Under the pieces are notes generated by a model. It had not been told where the DNA came from. It saw nothing but the letters and a program-made list of their open reading frames with translations, and searched no databases. Both the position numbers and the translations under genes were made by a program. DNA of 64,000 nucleotides from an uncultured Coriobacteriales bacterium. GTDB lineage: Bacteria; Actinomycetota; Coriobacteriia; Coriobacteriales; QAMH01. Shown here piece after piece: positions 26,075 to 33,887 of the stretch; the first letter of the stretch is position 1, and every line of letters begins with the position of its first letter. Location of the stretch: assembly GCA_934646835.1 (NCBI GenBank), contig CAKUES010000010.1:11230-75229 (forward strand), written 5' to 3'.

Positions 26075-26305
26075 ATGTGCTTTAGGCCTGCATCAACGAC
26101 TATGGGAGCGCGCATTTGCACCGGCTGCTACAGCGTTGTAGACGACATCGAGGCCGAGGTCTGCCCCCAGTGCGGCAAGCCTTTGGAGAAGTCGTTTGCA
26201 AATGAGGGCGAGGGTGGAGCTCCGGCAGCGCCCACTGCGCCGAGTGCTCCGGCGGCAGGGGCCCCGGGCAGTGCTCCGAGTGCGCCCCCGAAGAGCGGCG
26301 AGTAG
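26075..26305 (+). CDS. MCFRP-type small zinc-ribbon protein
   Basis: 76 residues, with only one base between it and the molybdoenzyme stop, so it is translationally coupled. It starts MCFRPASTTMGARICTGCYS; CTGC and CPQC, about 19 residues apart, form a zinc ribbon (or a rubredoxin-like site). The second half is low complexity (Pro, Ala, Gly: APTAPSAPAAGAPGSAP) and ends PPKSGE. The same start and tail type occur at 46916 beside the third molybdoenzyme, so the association is probably functional. Possible roles are metal or electron handling, or chaperoning of the enzyme. Confidence 0.7.
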   Translation: MCFRPASTTMGARICTGCYSVVDDIEAEVCPQCGKPLEKSFANEGEGGAPAAPTAPSAPAAGAPGSAPSAPPKSGE

Positions 26306-26675
26306 CCGCAAGCTGCGAGTGACGTGGCGCGTCAGCGTGCTGCGGCGATATGGCGGTAGCAAGCTTTGGGTTTTCGGGTTTCGTGCCCCGGGTGCTGAGC
26401 GCCCGGGGCATCGCCCTGTCTGCGGGTGGGGCGGTTGGCATGTTGCTGCGCCTACCGGGAGGCTTGTGGCCAGGTCGCATCGGTTTCTATTTGAGTCCGG
26501 CAGGTTATTGCGTAGGGGGCGTTTTCAATCGGTCCCGTGTTGCCGCCATCGACTGGTCTTGCGATAGCTCAATTGAGCCTCAGCGCCCGTAGGGAGGGAC
26601 TTGCTGGGGGTGCCAACAAGCGCGAAGCGCGCGTGATCCCCGGCCGCCCGTAGGGGAGGAACCCTGTCCCTCTCT
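26306..26675. repeat. Spacer with a GC hairpin and a REP family C copy
   Basis: GCCCCGGG (26385-26392) pairs with CCCGGGGC (26402-26409) soon after the zinc-ribbon gene, a likely transcription end. A family C REP lies at 26650-26675. An 80-codon open frame at 26350 has no ribosome site or family resemblance and was not called. Confidence 0.6.
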
Positions 26676-26765
26676 ATATGCCAGGCATGTTTCCGCTGGT
26701 CACGGGCGATTTTTGCGTTGCAACGTGGCGGGTATTAGTGATCGACGAAGAGATTGGGGGAGGGC

Positions 26766-26993
26766 ATGTGTTTTCCTTGCAGGATGTGCGGTGCGTGTTT
26801 GGCCGAGCAAGAAGAGGGCGCCGAGAGGGTCTGCCCTTCGTGCGGCAAGGTCGTCGAGCCCGATGCCTTGGTGTGTCCTGATTGCTTCACCTTTCTCGGT
26901 AAGCCCGCAGAGCCGTCGGCGCAAACGCCGACCGCTCCAATCTTCGTCCAGAAGGCAAAGCGCGAGCGCTTAGAAGGCGGCGATGTGCGTTGA
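26766..26993 (+). CDS. Second small zinc-ribbon protein (MCFPC type)
   Basis: 75 residues from the ATG at 26766 with GGGGGAG upstream. MCFPCRMCGACLAEQEEG starts the protein. Six further Cys come in CxxC pairs (CPSCGK, CPDC), giving two possible zinc ribbons in the first 50 residues. A basic tail follows (QKAKRERLEGGDVR). It is related in start and layout to the gene at 26075 but lacks the long Pro/Ala tail. It is about 460 bases further on, past a probable terminator, so it may be expressed independently. Function unknown. Confidence 0.6.
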   Translation: MCFPCRMCGACLAEQEEGAERVCPSCGKVVEPDALVCPDCFTFLGKPAEPSAQTPTAPIFVQKAKRERLEGGDVR

Positions 26994-27040
26994 TCTGGGT
27001 GTGTCTGGCGCTCTCGATGCGCGCGGAGGCAGCTTCTGGC

Positions 27041-27186
27041 TCAAAAAGTGCACGAAGTGTTAAGGGTTTGATCAACACGTCGAGTAGCCGATATTTGGTA
27101 ATGCTCTGACCTGCGGTTTTGCAAGTGTCAATTGCCGTCTACTTGGCCGGTCGCTTTAACCCTTAACACTTCGCGTACTTTTTGAT
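27041..27186 (+). repeat. Long palindromic element K, class II
   Basis: 146 bp. TCAAAAAGTGCACGAAGTG, continuing TTAAGGG, faces CCCTTAACACTTCGCGTAC followed by TTTTTGA. Core CTGACCTGCGGTTTTGCAAG on the plus strand. Confidence 0.88.
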
Positions 27187-27229
27187 TCCGTAGCCTCCCC
27201 GAGGGCTCGCTGGCCTGTTGTAACTTGTT

Positions 27230-27336
27230 GGCGCCGACTTCGTCTGGCGCCTACGAGGGTCCTGCAGCTCTCCTTTGCTTATGCGGGAGCGACTGCGACT
27301 CGCAGCAACACGTAGGCGCCAGACGAAGTCGGCACC
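27230..27336. repeat. Inverted pair of REP family A
   Basis: Copies at 27230-27254 (minus) and 27312-27336 (plus), extended by an 11-base complementary block (AACTTGTT and AACAGGTT). It follows element K at the same distance as the pair after element J. Confidence 0.8.
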
Positions 27337-27378
27337 AACAGGTTGCAGGGAGCTGGCGGGTCATTAGTAAGCCTCATC

Positions 27379-27524
27379 TCAAAAAAATGCACGAAGTATG
27401 CGAGGTTGGCACAATGCTACGAGTAGCCGAGAATCGGCAACGCTCTGACCTGCGGTTTTGCAATCAGGAATTGCAGCCTACTCGGACAATTCTCTAAACC
27501 TTGCATATATCGTGATGTTTTTGG
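27379..27524 (+). repeat. Long palindromic element L, class II
   Basis: About 146 bp. ATGCACGAAGTATGCGAGGTT faces AACCTTGCATATATCGTGAT. Core CTGACCTGCGGTTTTGCAAT on the plus strand. The inner arm matches element N rather than K. Confidence 0.85.
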
Positions 27525-27583
27525 AGGCAATATCTGCGGCTTCCCCGCGCTCGCGCGGGAGCGGCTCTGGGGTGCCGCAACGC

Positions 27584-27608
27584 GTAGGCGCCAGACGAAG
27601 TCGGCGCC
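27584..27608 (+). repeat. REP family A
   Basis: A complete family A unit after element L. The preceding GCTCGCGCGGGAGCGGC corresponds to the interior of the inverted REP pairs. Confidence 0.8.
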
Positions 27609-27669
27609 AACAGGTTGCAGCGGGCCGGCGACCCGCTGCGCCTCTCGTTGCCCGACCCGCCGCTCTTTG

Positions 27670-28026
27670 CTACTCTTCGACAGCCTTATAGCTTCTAAAG
27701 CGCTCTCGCCTCTTAAAGCTGTCGACCATGGACTGGACGAACTCATCGCTGAACCCGTCGAGGTCGTCCATGGTGATCGTGCCGTCGTCCAGCAGCTCGA
27801 AGATCGTTGCGTGCATGGTCGAGCGCCGGCAACCTTCCACGATGACACCGGGGTGGCGCTTGTCCTCCTACATGCGGTTCCAGAGCGCCCAGAACTTCTC
27901 GGAGGGCGCCTTCTCCCCGCTCAGCAGCTCGATGTACTCGTGGTTGAGCTTGTCCATCCAGGCTTCCTGCCATTCCGGCAGGCGCTTCCTTAAGAGCTTC
28001 CAATCGCGTTCCAAAACATCCGTCAT
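27670..28026 (-). pseudogene. Small conserved gene interrupted by an in-frame TAG
   Basis: The minus-strand frame starts MTDVLERDWKLLRKRLPEWQ and runs 52 codons to WALWNRM. It then meets TAG at 27868-27870 and stays open in the same frame for 65 more codons (EDKRHPGVIVEGCRRSTM...TIFELLDDGTITMDDLDGF). The reading on both sides matches one family of about 110-residue proteins I remember from Firmicutes and Actinobacteria (LPEWQEAYM, LNKEYIELLS, KRIKEDKKHPGV). In that family the interrupted position is usually a basic residue, so AAG to TAG is the simplest change. A ribosome site (GAGGAGG) precedes the ATG. It lies 33 bases downstream of the TOTE-type gene and may belong with it. Confidence 0.6.
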
Positions 28027-28059
28027 GTCAAAGCCTCCTCTGCAGTCGTCTTTCGCCAA

Positions 28060-31000
28060 TCATAGCGCGGCTGTCTGCGTGCCCATGACCTCTTGCGCCA
28101 AGTCATATGCGACCCGGGCATCCTTGAAGCGAATAGAAACGTCGTCTGCCTTGGGGAAGGAGAGAAGCGGCAGCGTTCCATACCAAACGACCTCCTCGTC
28201 GAAGACGGCAAAGCCTGCAGCGCCCGGCGCAGCCTCCCTCGACAATCGTGCACCCACGTCCTCGAGCAGCGCCCTCGACTCCTCATCCCATGCTTTCTGC
28301 GACGTGCAGACGACCTCGATGCCACGGCTCGTTGCGCTGCCAAGCAGGGGCGCAATCAGCGCAACCGCCTTTGCCGTGTGGTAGGGAGCGGCGATGAATA
28401 TCGATTTCCCCGCACTGGCTATATCCTGGGCCAGCGCCTCCATGAACCCCTTGGAGTCGATAAAGCGACTCGAGCCCGTGTCCTGAGTGCCGTCGTCGAG
28501 CATCACCACCTCGTACCCGAGCTTCGCGTACGTCCTTAGCCTCTTCTTGTGCATCCTGTCGAGTGCGGGCACGCTCGCGTCGACGTAGTCGTAGATAACG
28601 ACGTCGTTCTTGCCCTCGTGCGTGCGGTGCAGGCGGCCGGCTTGCTGCGTTACGCGCCCGTCCCACGAGACGGGTGTCGCGAGGAAGAGCGCATCGAGTC
28701 TCGACGCGTCAAAGCCCTCGCCCAGGTAGCTGTCGGTTGCGACAAAGACGGGCGAAGTCCCCTCGACCTCAAGCTCCCTCAAGGCCTCTTCGAGTTTTTC
28801 GCGCCGCTGCTTAAGTGTGCCGCCGCCTACGAGCAGCCGCGCGCTACAACCCGCGCGCTCCAGCAGCCCGCACAGAGTCTGCGCGTGGCCCTTGCGCTTG
28901 CTCAGCACAAGGGGCGCCCGTCCGTTGCCCACAGCTTCCGTGACCTCGCGAACGATCAGCTCGTTGCGCGCCTCGGAAGCACAAAGCTCGTCGATGACCT
29001 GGTTAAACGACGAGCCCAGCTCGATTTTGGGGAAGCGCATCCCGGTGAATCGCGGCAGCAGCAGGCGCTTCATCCCCTGCTCGCGCATTTGCGCCTTGGG
29101 GTCTCCCTTGAAGCGGATGGGGCCGCATAGCATCGCGAGCGCGGCGTTGAGTCCGTCGGAGCGCTGGGGCGTCGCGGAGAGACCGTAGACGCACCGTGCC
29201 TTCGCCGCCTTCAAGATGAGCTCGAGCTTGGGCGCAGCCGCGTGATGGCATTCGTCGCAGATGACGAGCCCGTAATCGCCCACGATGTCTCTCGCCCGCG
29301 GCTCCCCGGTCTGCGGGTCCTTTTCCGTGAGCGATTGAAACGTCGCGATGTCAATGATGCCGCTCGGCTTGCGCTTGCCGCCTCCGATCTGGCCGATGAG
29401 GGGCCGCTTCTTCTTGCTCGGCTTGCCCGAAGGTGTGAGCAGCGGCTCGAGCTTTACACGGATGTCGAGGAACTGCGCGAGCTTGTCGCTCCATTGCGCC
29501 ATGAGCGTCGTGCTCGGCACGATCACCAAGGTGGGGAGTTTGACCTCGGAGATGATGGCCGCCGCGGCTACCGTTTTGCCAAAGCCCGTCGGGGCGGAGA
29601 GCATGCCGTTGTCATGGGCGAGCATGCTCTCAACGGCCTTCTGCTGTGCGGGCCTGAGCGTTCCAGCAAACGACATATCGATCGGTCGCCCATAGGCGCG
29701 CTCATCTTTGATTGCGTGCTCGGCACCGGCGTTTTCGAGCAGAGTGAGCAATCCGTCCTTGCAGCCGCGCGGGAGCATGATGAAGCCGTCGCGCTCCTCT
29801 CCCAGGTTGATGATGCGGGGCTTGCCATATACCGATTGGTGCATCGCCTGTGCTCGGTAGAACTCGGGGTTAGCGAAGGCGGCAAGGCGCCTAATCCTGT
29901 TTGCCGCGGCGGGGCTCAGGTGATCGGAGGGGATGTAAAGCGTGCCGGCGTCGACTATCTCCAGCTTGCCGGGGAAGTCGCTCGCGGATAGGGTAGCAAG
30001 CTGCGTCCTCTCCCAAGGGTGCTTAGGCGCCTCATCGTTTTGCGCGAGTGCGCCGAGCACGTCTTCGGTTGATGACTCTATGATTCTTTCGACGAACGAC
30101 GCGTCGAGTTTCGCGACTTGCGAGAGGAAACGCCATTGGTCGGGGTAGGGGGTAAATGACTCGTCGACAAAGAGGCTGTTGCCGTTCTTCATCGCGGCGC
30201 CTTGCAGCGGCAGCGCGATGAGGTTGCCAAGGCCGCCTTTGGGCAGCGTGTCTTGCGTGGGAAACATGCGATCGTAGGATTCGAAGCTGACTTCCTTGGT
30301 GAGTGCCGCCGCCTTGGTGAGCAACAGACTGCCAAAGTCGCGCGCGAGCTTGCCGCTGATGGGCTCGCTGAAGAAGAACCACGCATGGGCGCCGTTGCCA
30401 GAGCGGCTGCGCTCAATGCACGGTACTACCCCGAGCTCGCTTGCTGCCTGCCTAAGCGCTGCCGTCGCTTTCTTCCAGTCGCATTTGTCGAGGTCGATTG
30501 CGAGAAGCGAGGTGTTGCAGTCCTCGTCGAGCGGGTAGATGCCGATTACATCGCGAAAACGAGGGTCGCGTCCCTGGAAGTGGTCGATGAGTGCCTTATC
30601 GTCGAGCGCTTTGAATTGTCGTTGCTTGCAATCGCCGCATTTTGCCTTGCGGTTGCTGAACTTTGGGCAGGCAGCGCGGTCCCATCGGTTTAGGCAGACG
30701 GGGGAGTAGCCGATGCCTCCTTCGCGCTTCTTGTATCCCTGCGCGTGGACGTCGTCGCGTCCTTTGAAGAGCGAGCGGAAGAGGACGAGCTTGTCTGCGC
30801 TGGTACTGGCGGTGGTGACGAGGGGTTGGGGAGATTGCTGCGGGCTGGACTGCTCGGGCGGGGCTGCTGGGGTTTGCGGCGTTTGAGGCGCTTGAGATGC
30901 CTGCGGTGCTTGGGGCTCTGGCTGCTCGACCTGTGCCGATTGCTTCTGCGCATGGCTGCTGCTTGCCGCAGCCCATTCTTGTTCTGGGACATAGAGCTCG

Positions 31001-31125
31001 TTGCCGTCCTCGTCATGGCAGAGCACGATGGGCGTGTCGTTGCCGCTGGCGGCAGCGATAACGCGATCGAATACGAGCGCCTTGTCATGCAGGAAGACGA
31101 GTGCGGGAAGCGGTTTGGTCATCAT
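28060..31125 (-). CDS. TOTE-type primase-helicase conflict protein
   Basis: 1021 residues. A short N-terminal domain (1-55) and a Gln/Pro-rich linker (60-110) come first. C144, C153, C163 and C166 form a zinc site. The archaeo-eukaryotic primase-like domain has the metal-binding DLD at 211-213 and SRSGNGAHAWFFF from 240. A superfamily 2 helicase follows, with Walker A APTGFGKT (511-518), DECH (624-627), SATPQR (650-655) and the QQAGRLHR motif. The C-terminus (SIFIAAPYHTAKAVALIAPL...DEEVVWYGTLPL) resembles a phospholipase-D-like nuclease half. This order is that of TOTE conflict systems, thought to act against transposons or other foreign DNA. It sits among defence-type genes. The downstream small gene is broken. 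Confidence 0.82.
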   Translation of the reverse strand: MMTKPLPALVFLHDKALVFDRVIAAASGNDTPIVLCHDEDGNELYVPEQEWAAASSSHAQKQSAQVEQPEPQAPQASQAPQTPQTPAAPPEQSSPQQSPQPLVTTASTSADKLVLFRSLFKGRDDVHAQGYKKREGGIGYSPVCLNRWDRAACPKFSNRKAKCGDCKQRQFKALDDKALIDHFQGRDPRFRDVIGIYPLDEDCNTSLLAIDLDKCDWKKATAALRQAASELGVVPCIERSRSGNGAHAWFFFSEPISGKLARDFGSLLLTKAAALTKEVSFESYDRMFPTQDTLPKGGLGNLIALPLQGAAMKNGNSLFVDESFTPYPDQWRFLSQVAKLDASFVERIIESSTEDVLGALAQNDEAPKHPWERTQLATLSASDFPGKLEIVDAGTLYIPSDHLSPAAANRIRRLAAFANPEFYRAQAMHQSVYGKPRIINLGEERDGFIMLPRGCKDGLLTLLENAGAEHAIKDERAYGRPIDMSFAGTLRPAQQKAVESMLAHDNGMLSAPTGFGKTVAAAAIISEVKLPTLVIVPSTTLMAQWSDKLAQFLDIRVKLEPLLTPSGKPSKKKRPLIGQIGGGKRKPSGIIDIATFQSLTEKDPQTGEPRARDIVGDYGLVICDECHHAAAPKLELILKAAKARCVYGLSATPQRSDGLNAALAMLCGPIRFKGDPKAQMREQGMKRLLLPRFTGMRFPKIELGSSFNQVIDELCASEARNELIVREVTEAVGNGRAPLVLSKRKGHAQTLCGLLERAGCSARLLVGGGTLKQRREKLEEALRELEVEGTSPVFVATDSYLGEGFDASRLDALFLATPVSWDGRVTQQAGRLHRTHEGKNDVVIYDYVDASVPALDRMHKKRLRTYAKLGYEVVMLDDGTQDTGSSRFIDSKGFMEALAQDIASAGKSIFIAAPYHTAKAVALIAPLLGSATSRGIEVVCTSQKAWDEESRALLEDVGARLSREAAPGAAGFAVFDEEVVWYGTLPLLSFPKADDVSIRFKDARVAYDLAQEVMGTQTAAL

Positions 31126-31260
31126 CGGCTCACGCTTTCACGAGGTAGAAGCGATGTCGGTTGGTGTCAGTGTAGCGGACAACGTTGCTCGGAGTCGCAT
31201 CGAGGTGGGGAGTAGTGGTGGTTTTGATTGCTCGGAACGGGCGAATCAGGCCGCTTATGA

Positions 31261-31406
31261 TCAAAAAGTGCACGAAGTGTTAAGGGTTTGGACGGGTTAT
31301 CGAGTAGCCGGGAATTTGCAACGCTGTGACCTGCGGTTTTGCAAGTGGAAATCACCGTCTACTCGTCGGCTCGCTGAAACCCTTAACACTTCGTGCACTT
31401 TTTGAT
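31261..31406 (+). repeat. Long palindromic element M, class II
   Basis: 146 bp and the most perfect copy. TCAAAAAGTGCACGAAGTG followed by TTAAGGGTTT faces its exact complement for about 29 bp. CGAGTAG faces CTACTCG. Core TGTGACCTGCGGTTTTGCAA on the plus strand. Confidence 0.9.
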
Positions 31407-31449
31407 TCCGGGGTCTTCCCGAGGGCTCGCCGGCACGCTGCAACCTATT

Positions 31450-31555
31450 GGCGCCGACTTCGTCTGGCGCCTACGAGGAATTCGTAGCTCCCCCACGCTT
31501 GCGCGGGAGCGGCTTTGGTCGCAACAACGCGTAGGCGCCAGACGAAGTCGGCGCC
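31450..31555. repeat. Inverted pair of REP family A
   Basis: Copies at 31450-31474 (minus) and 31531-31555 (plus) around a 56-bp interior. The interior (CACGCTTGCGCGGGAGCGGC) is in the opposite orientation to that of the pair at 21.9 kb. Confidence 0.8.
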
Positions 31556-31926
31556 ATCGGGTATCTGCAAGTTGGCAAGTCTCTGTTGGTTGCGTGGAGG
31601 AGACGGGCCGGAAAGCCCTGCATGGTAGATTGCCGTTATCGACAAAACATTCTTATAGCTGCTAGAGCCTCTCAATCTAGCGGCCTCAAACTGACGTTTA
31701 GATCGACTTGGATGGTACGGAATACGAGAAAGATACGGAGCTGCGTCTGGAATCGCTCAAGTTGTCCCATAGAGGCGGTTTGGAGGGGCGTATGGCGGGC
31801 GAGCCGGCCCGAGAATCTAATGACAAGACCCTTTGGATATGCGTCAGCTAGTTATTCGGCACCTCTCTAGAGTCTCTCGAGAATGTTCTGTCAGCGCTGC
31901 CGAAATCAAGTATATCTGTTGCAAAA
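31556..31926. other. Spacer with a TTGCCG dyad and a coding remnant
   Basis: A TTGCCG-N4-CGACAA dyad at 31630-31645 resembles the sites upstream of the Fic gene at 33.75-33.82 kb. From about 31711 to 31853 an open plus frame (DGTEYEKDTELRLESLKLSH...DKTLWICVS) looks like the end of a lost gene: it has coding-like composition but no start. Nothing else was recognised. Confidence 0.4.
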
Positions 31927-31943
31927 GTAGGTTAATAACCTAC
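31927..31943. promoter_or_regulatory. Perfect palindrome upstream of the AbiEi-like gene
   Basis: GTAGGTTAATAACCTAC, 8-bp arms around one base, ends 9 bases before the ATG. AbiEi-type antitoxins repress their own operon through inverted repeats, so this is a likely autoregulatory operator. Confidence 0.65.
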
Positions 31944-31952
31944 AATTGCGAC

Positions 31953-32609
31953 ATGAGAAGAAGCGACCACATATCATCTATCGCCGAGCTCTCCGAGACG
32001 GAGGGCGTGTTCACCACGGCGCAGGCGGCCAGGACCGGCGTGCCGCGCGACGCCCTGCACGACGGCGTGTGCGCCGGCCGGCTGGAGCGCGTCGCGCACG
32101 GCGCTTACCGACTGGTCGGCTCGGGCTCCGAGCAGGCCGACGAGCTCGTGGCGATATGGAAGCTCACGGCCCCGGCCAAGTTCACCCACGAGAGGGCGCA
32201 GGCCGAGGCATGGGACGGCGTCGCCGTCGGCGGCGCAACCGCCGCGTCACTGCTCGACATCGGCGACTTCTACCTCAGCCCGTACCGCATCTACGCACCT
32301 AGGCGCATCAACTCCAGGAATAAGGACGCGAGCTTCGCGGTGCGGGAGATCTCACGGGACGAGGTGTCGTTCGAGAGGGGCCTGCCCGTCACCATGCCGG
32401 AGAGGACGATATTCGACCTCGTGGTAGACGACGAGGACCCCTCTCTCGTGGCCGATGCGCTGCGCGACGCGTGCGGTGCGGGCAGATCGTTCGACATCGG
32501 CAAGCTGGAGGCGCTGCTCGCGTCGAGATACGGCAAGCGCAAGGGAGAGAAGGCGCTTGTGTCGCTGCTGGCGGACGCGGGCATGTCAGAAAGCGGGCGA
32601 CGAGAATGA
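31953..32609 (+). CDS. abiEi: AbiEi-like antitoxin and transcriptional regulator
   Basis: 218 residues from the ATG at 31953 (MRRSDHISSIAELSETEGVF); an earlier in-frame ATG would run across the operator. The N-terminal winged helix (residues 5-55) has GVFTTAQAARTGVPRDALHD, GRLERVAHGAYRLVG. The antitoxin domain then has VAVGGATAASLLDIGDFYL, PYRIYAPRRIN, VREISRDEV and GLPVTMPERTIFDLV, which is the standard AbiEi order. AbiEi neutralises and represses the AbiEii nucleotidyltransferase toxin (type IV toxin-antitoxin, abortive infection). It overlaps the toxin frame by four bases (ATGA). This copy appears intact. Confidence 0.85.
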   Translation: MRRSDHISSIAELSETEGVFTTAQAARTGVPRDALHDGVCAGRLERVAHGAYRLVGSGSEQADELVAIWKLTAPAKFTHERAQAEAWDGVAVGGATAASLLDIGDFYLSPYRIYAPRRINSRNKDASFAVREISRDEVSFERGLPVTMPERTIFDLVVDDEDPSLVADALRDACGAGRSFDIGKLEALLASRYGKRKGEKALVSLLADAGMSESGRRE

Positions 32610-33496
32610 CGTACAGATCAGCCGCTGCGTTGGAGATGGCTGTCAAGGAGGCCGCGAAGGCCTCGCCGCAGGACACCGGCCGCGCCATAGCGGGCTTCTA
32701 TTTCCATAGGCTGCTGTGCAGGGTGTTCGCCGGTGGAAACGGGTCCTTCGTGCTCTAGGGCGGCCGAAGCGTGCTGGCGCGCACTCTCGACGGCAGGGCG
32801 ACGCGCGACATCGACCTGCTCTCGACGCGCGACAATCTGGACGACGCCTTGGCGAGCCTGCGCAAGCTCGCGCAGCAAGACCTGGGCGACTTCGTCGTCT
32901 TCGAGTACGCGGGTGCCGAGCCCATCAAGCCCGACGACGAGTACCGCAACGGGCTGTCCGTGCGTTTTGTCCCGATGCTGGGTGTCAAGCGCATGCAGGC
33001 CATATCCATCGACCTGGTGGTCGACGAGGTGCCGCTCGAGGGCGCCGAGCTCGTTTCCCCTGCCGACAGGATCGACGTCAAGGGCCTCGAGACGTGCGAC
33101 TACCTCGTCTACCCGGCCGGCGCAGCGCTTGCAGACAAGCTCTGCGCGCTTGCCGAGCGCCACAACGGCCGGGCGTCTTCGAGGGTGAAGGATCTCGTCG
33201 ACATCGTCGTCTACGCGCTGACTTGCGACGTCGACGGGGCCGACCTGCAAGCACGCCTGCGGTGCGAGATCGCCGTCAGGAAAATCGGGCCGATAGAGTC
33301 GTTCGCGCTCCCAGAGGAGTGGGCTGGAGCCCAAGCCCGCCAACACGCCAAGCTCTGCGCGCAGACGGGCATCCCCGCGCACCTGCACGACATCGGCGAG
33401 GCGTCGAAGCTCGCGGCCGAGTTGCTCGACCCGGCGTTGAAGCGGCGATGCGACGGATTGCGCTGGAACCACGAGAGCCTGAGTTGGGAGAGTTAG
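32606..33496 (+). pseudogene. abiEii: AbiEii-like nucleotidyltransferase toxin with an in-frame TAG
   Basis: The frame starts at the ATG at 32606 (MTYRSAAALEMAVKEAAKAS) and reaches codon 50 (GGNGSFVL). TAG at 32756-32758 then takes the place of the Lys in the family's L-K-G-G motif, and the frame continues unbroken for 246 codons: GGRSVLARTLDGRATRDIDL, LSTRDNLDDALASLRKLAQQ, ISIDLVVDEVPLEGA, ETCDYLVYPAGAALADKLCA, RVKDLVDIVVYALT. The D-I-D metal site (codons 68-70) and the rest are intact. A GTG at 32771 could restart translation but would omit the nucleotide-binding GG. The antitoxin upstream is intact, so the pair looks recently disarmed by one base change, AAG to TAG. Confidence 0.82.
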
Positions 33497-33750
33497 GCGG
33501 AGCGCGAGTCAACAGCGCCGGATAAGCCTCCGTCGAAATTACCCATGAGCAGGGAGAATCAAGCAAGAAGAGCTCCGTCAATGCGCTATGCCACCGCGAC
33601 TGCACCATCGACACCTCGGTGCAGGTTAACGTGTTCAAAGACTTCGTCGAAATCGCCAGCCTGGGTCTCTTCCCTGAGGGCGACTCGCCTGGGAGACGCC
33701 TCTCCGGCGGCGCGTTTCGCTTCGAACAGAGCGAGCTCAACACGACAGAT
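33497..33750 (+). other. Remnant open frame without a start
   Basis: After the toxin stop a plus-strand frame is open from about 33527 (ALCHRDCTIDTSVQVNVF, KDFVEIASLGLFPEGDSPG, FRFEQSELNTT) and runs into the Fic promoter. The composition is coding-like, but there is no credible start or family. It is probably the tail of a deleted gene. Confidence 0.35.
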
Positions 33751-33876
33751 TGCCGCTATCGGCAAAATATAAGCCGCAATTCTCATCGAATCCCCTATAT
33801 TCTTGCCGTTATCGGCAAGAATACCACTATTCTTGCTAAAATCTCAGTACAGATTTTGCCGATAGCAAAGCAAAAT
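33751..33876. promoter_or_regulatory. Array of TTGCCG-N4-CGGCAA operators upstream of fic
   Basis: Perfect 6+6 palindromes TTGCCGCTATCGGCAA (33751-33766) and TTGCCGTTATCGGCAA (33804-33819, extended to TATTCTTGCCG and CGGCAAGAATA) lie 53 bases apart. A third, decayed site around 33854-33876 is ATTTTGCCGATAGC with GCAAAAT. They end at the ribosome site of the fic gene. The helix-turn-helix at the N-terminus of Fic is a likely binder. Confidence 0.6.
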
Positions 33877-33887
33877 GGGAGGCTTGC

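Noticed and set aside
26350..26592. An 80-residue frame starting MAVASFGFSGFVPRV
   Set aside because: No ribosome site, it overlaps a terminator-like hairpin, and its composition is Gly/Arg-rich as in GC-rich non-coding DNA.
32756..32758. TAG as a pyrrolysine codon
   Set aside because: TAG ends several intact genes in the window and no pyl genes are visible; a point mutation is the simpler reading, though a suppressor elsewhere cannot be excluded.
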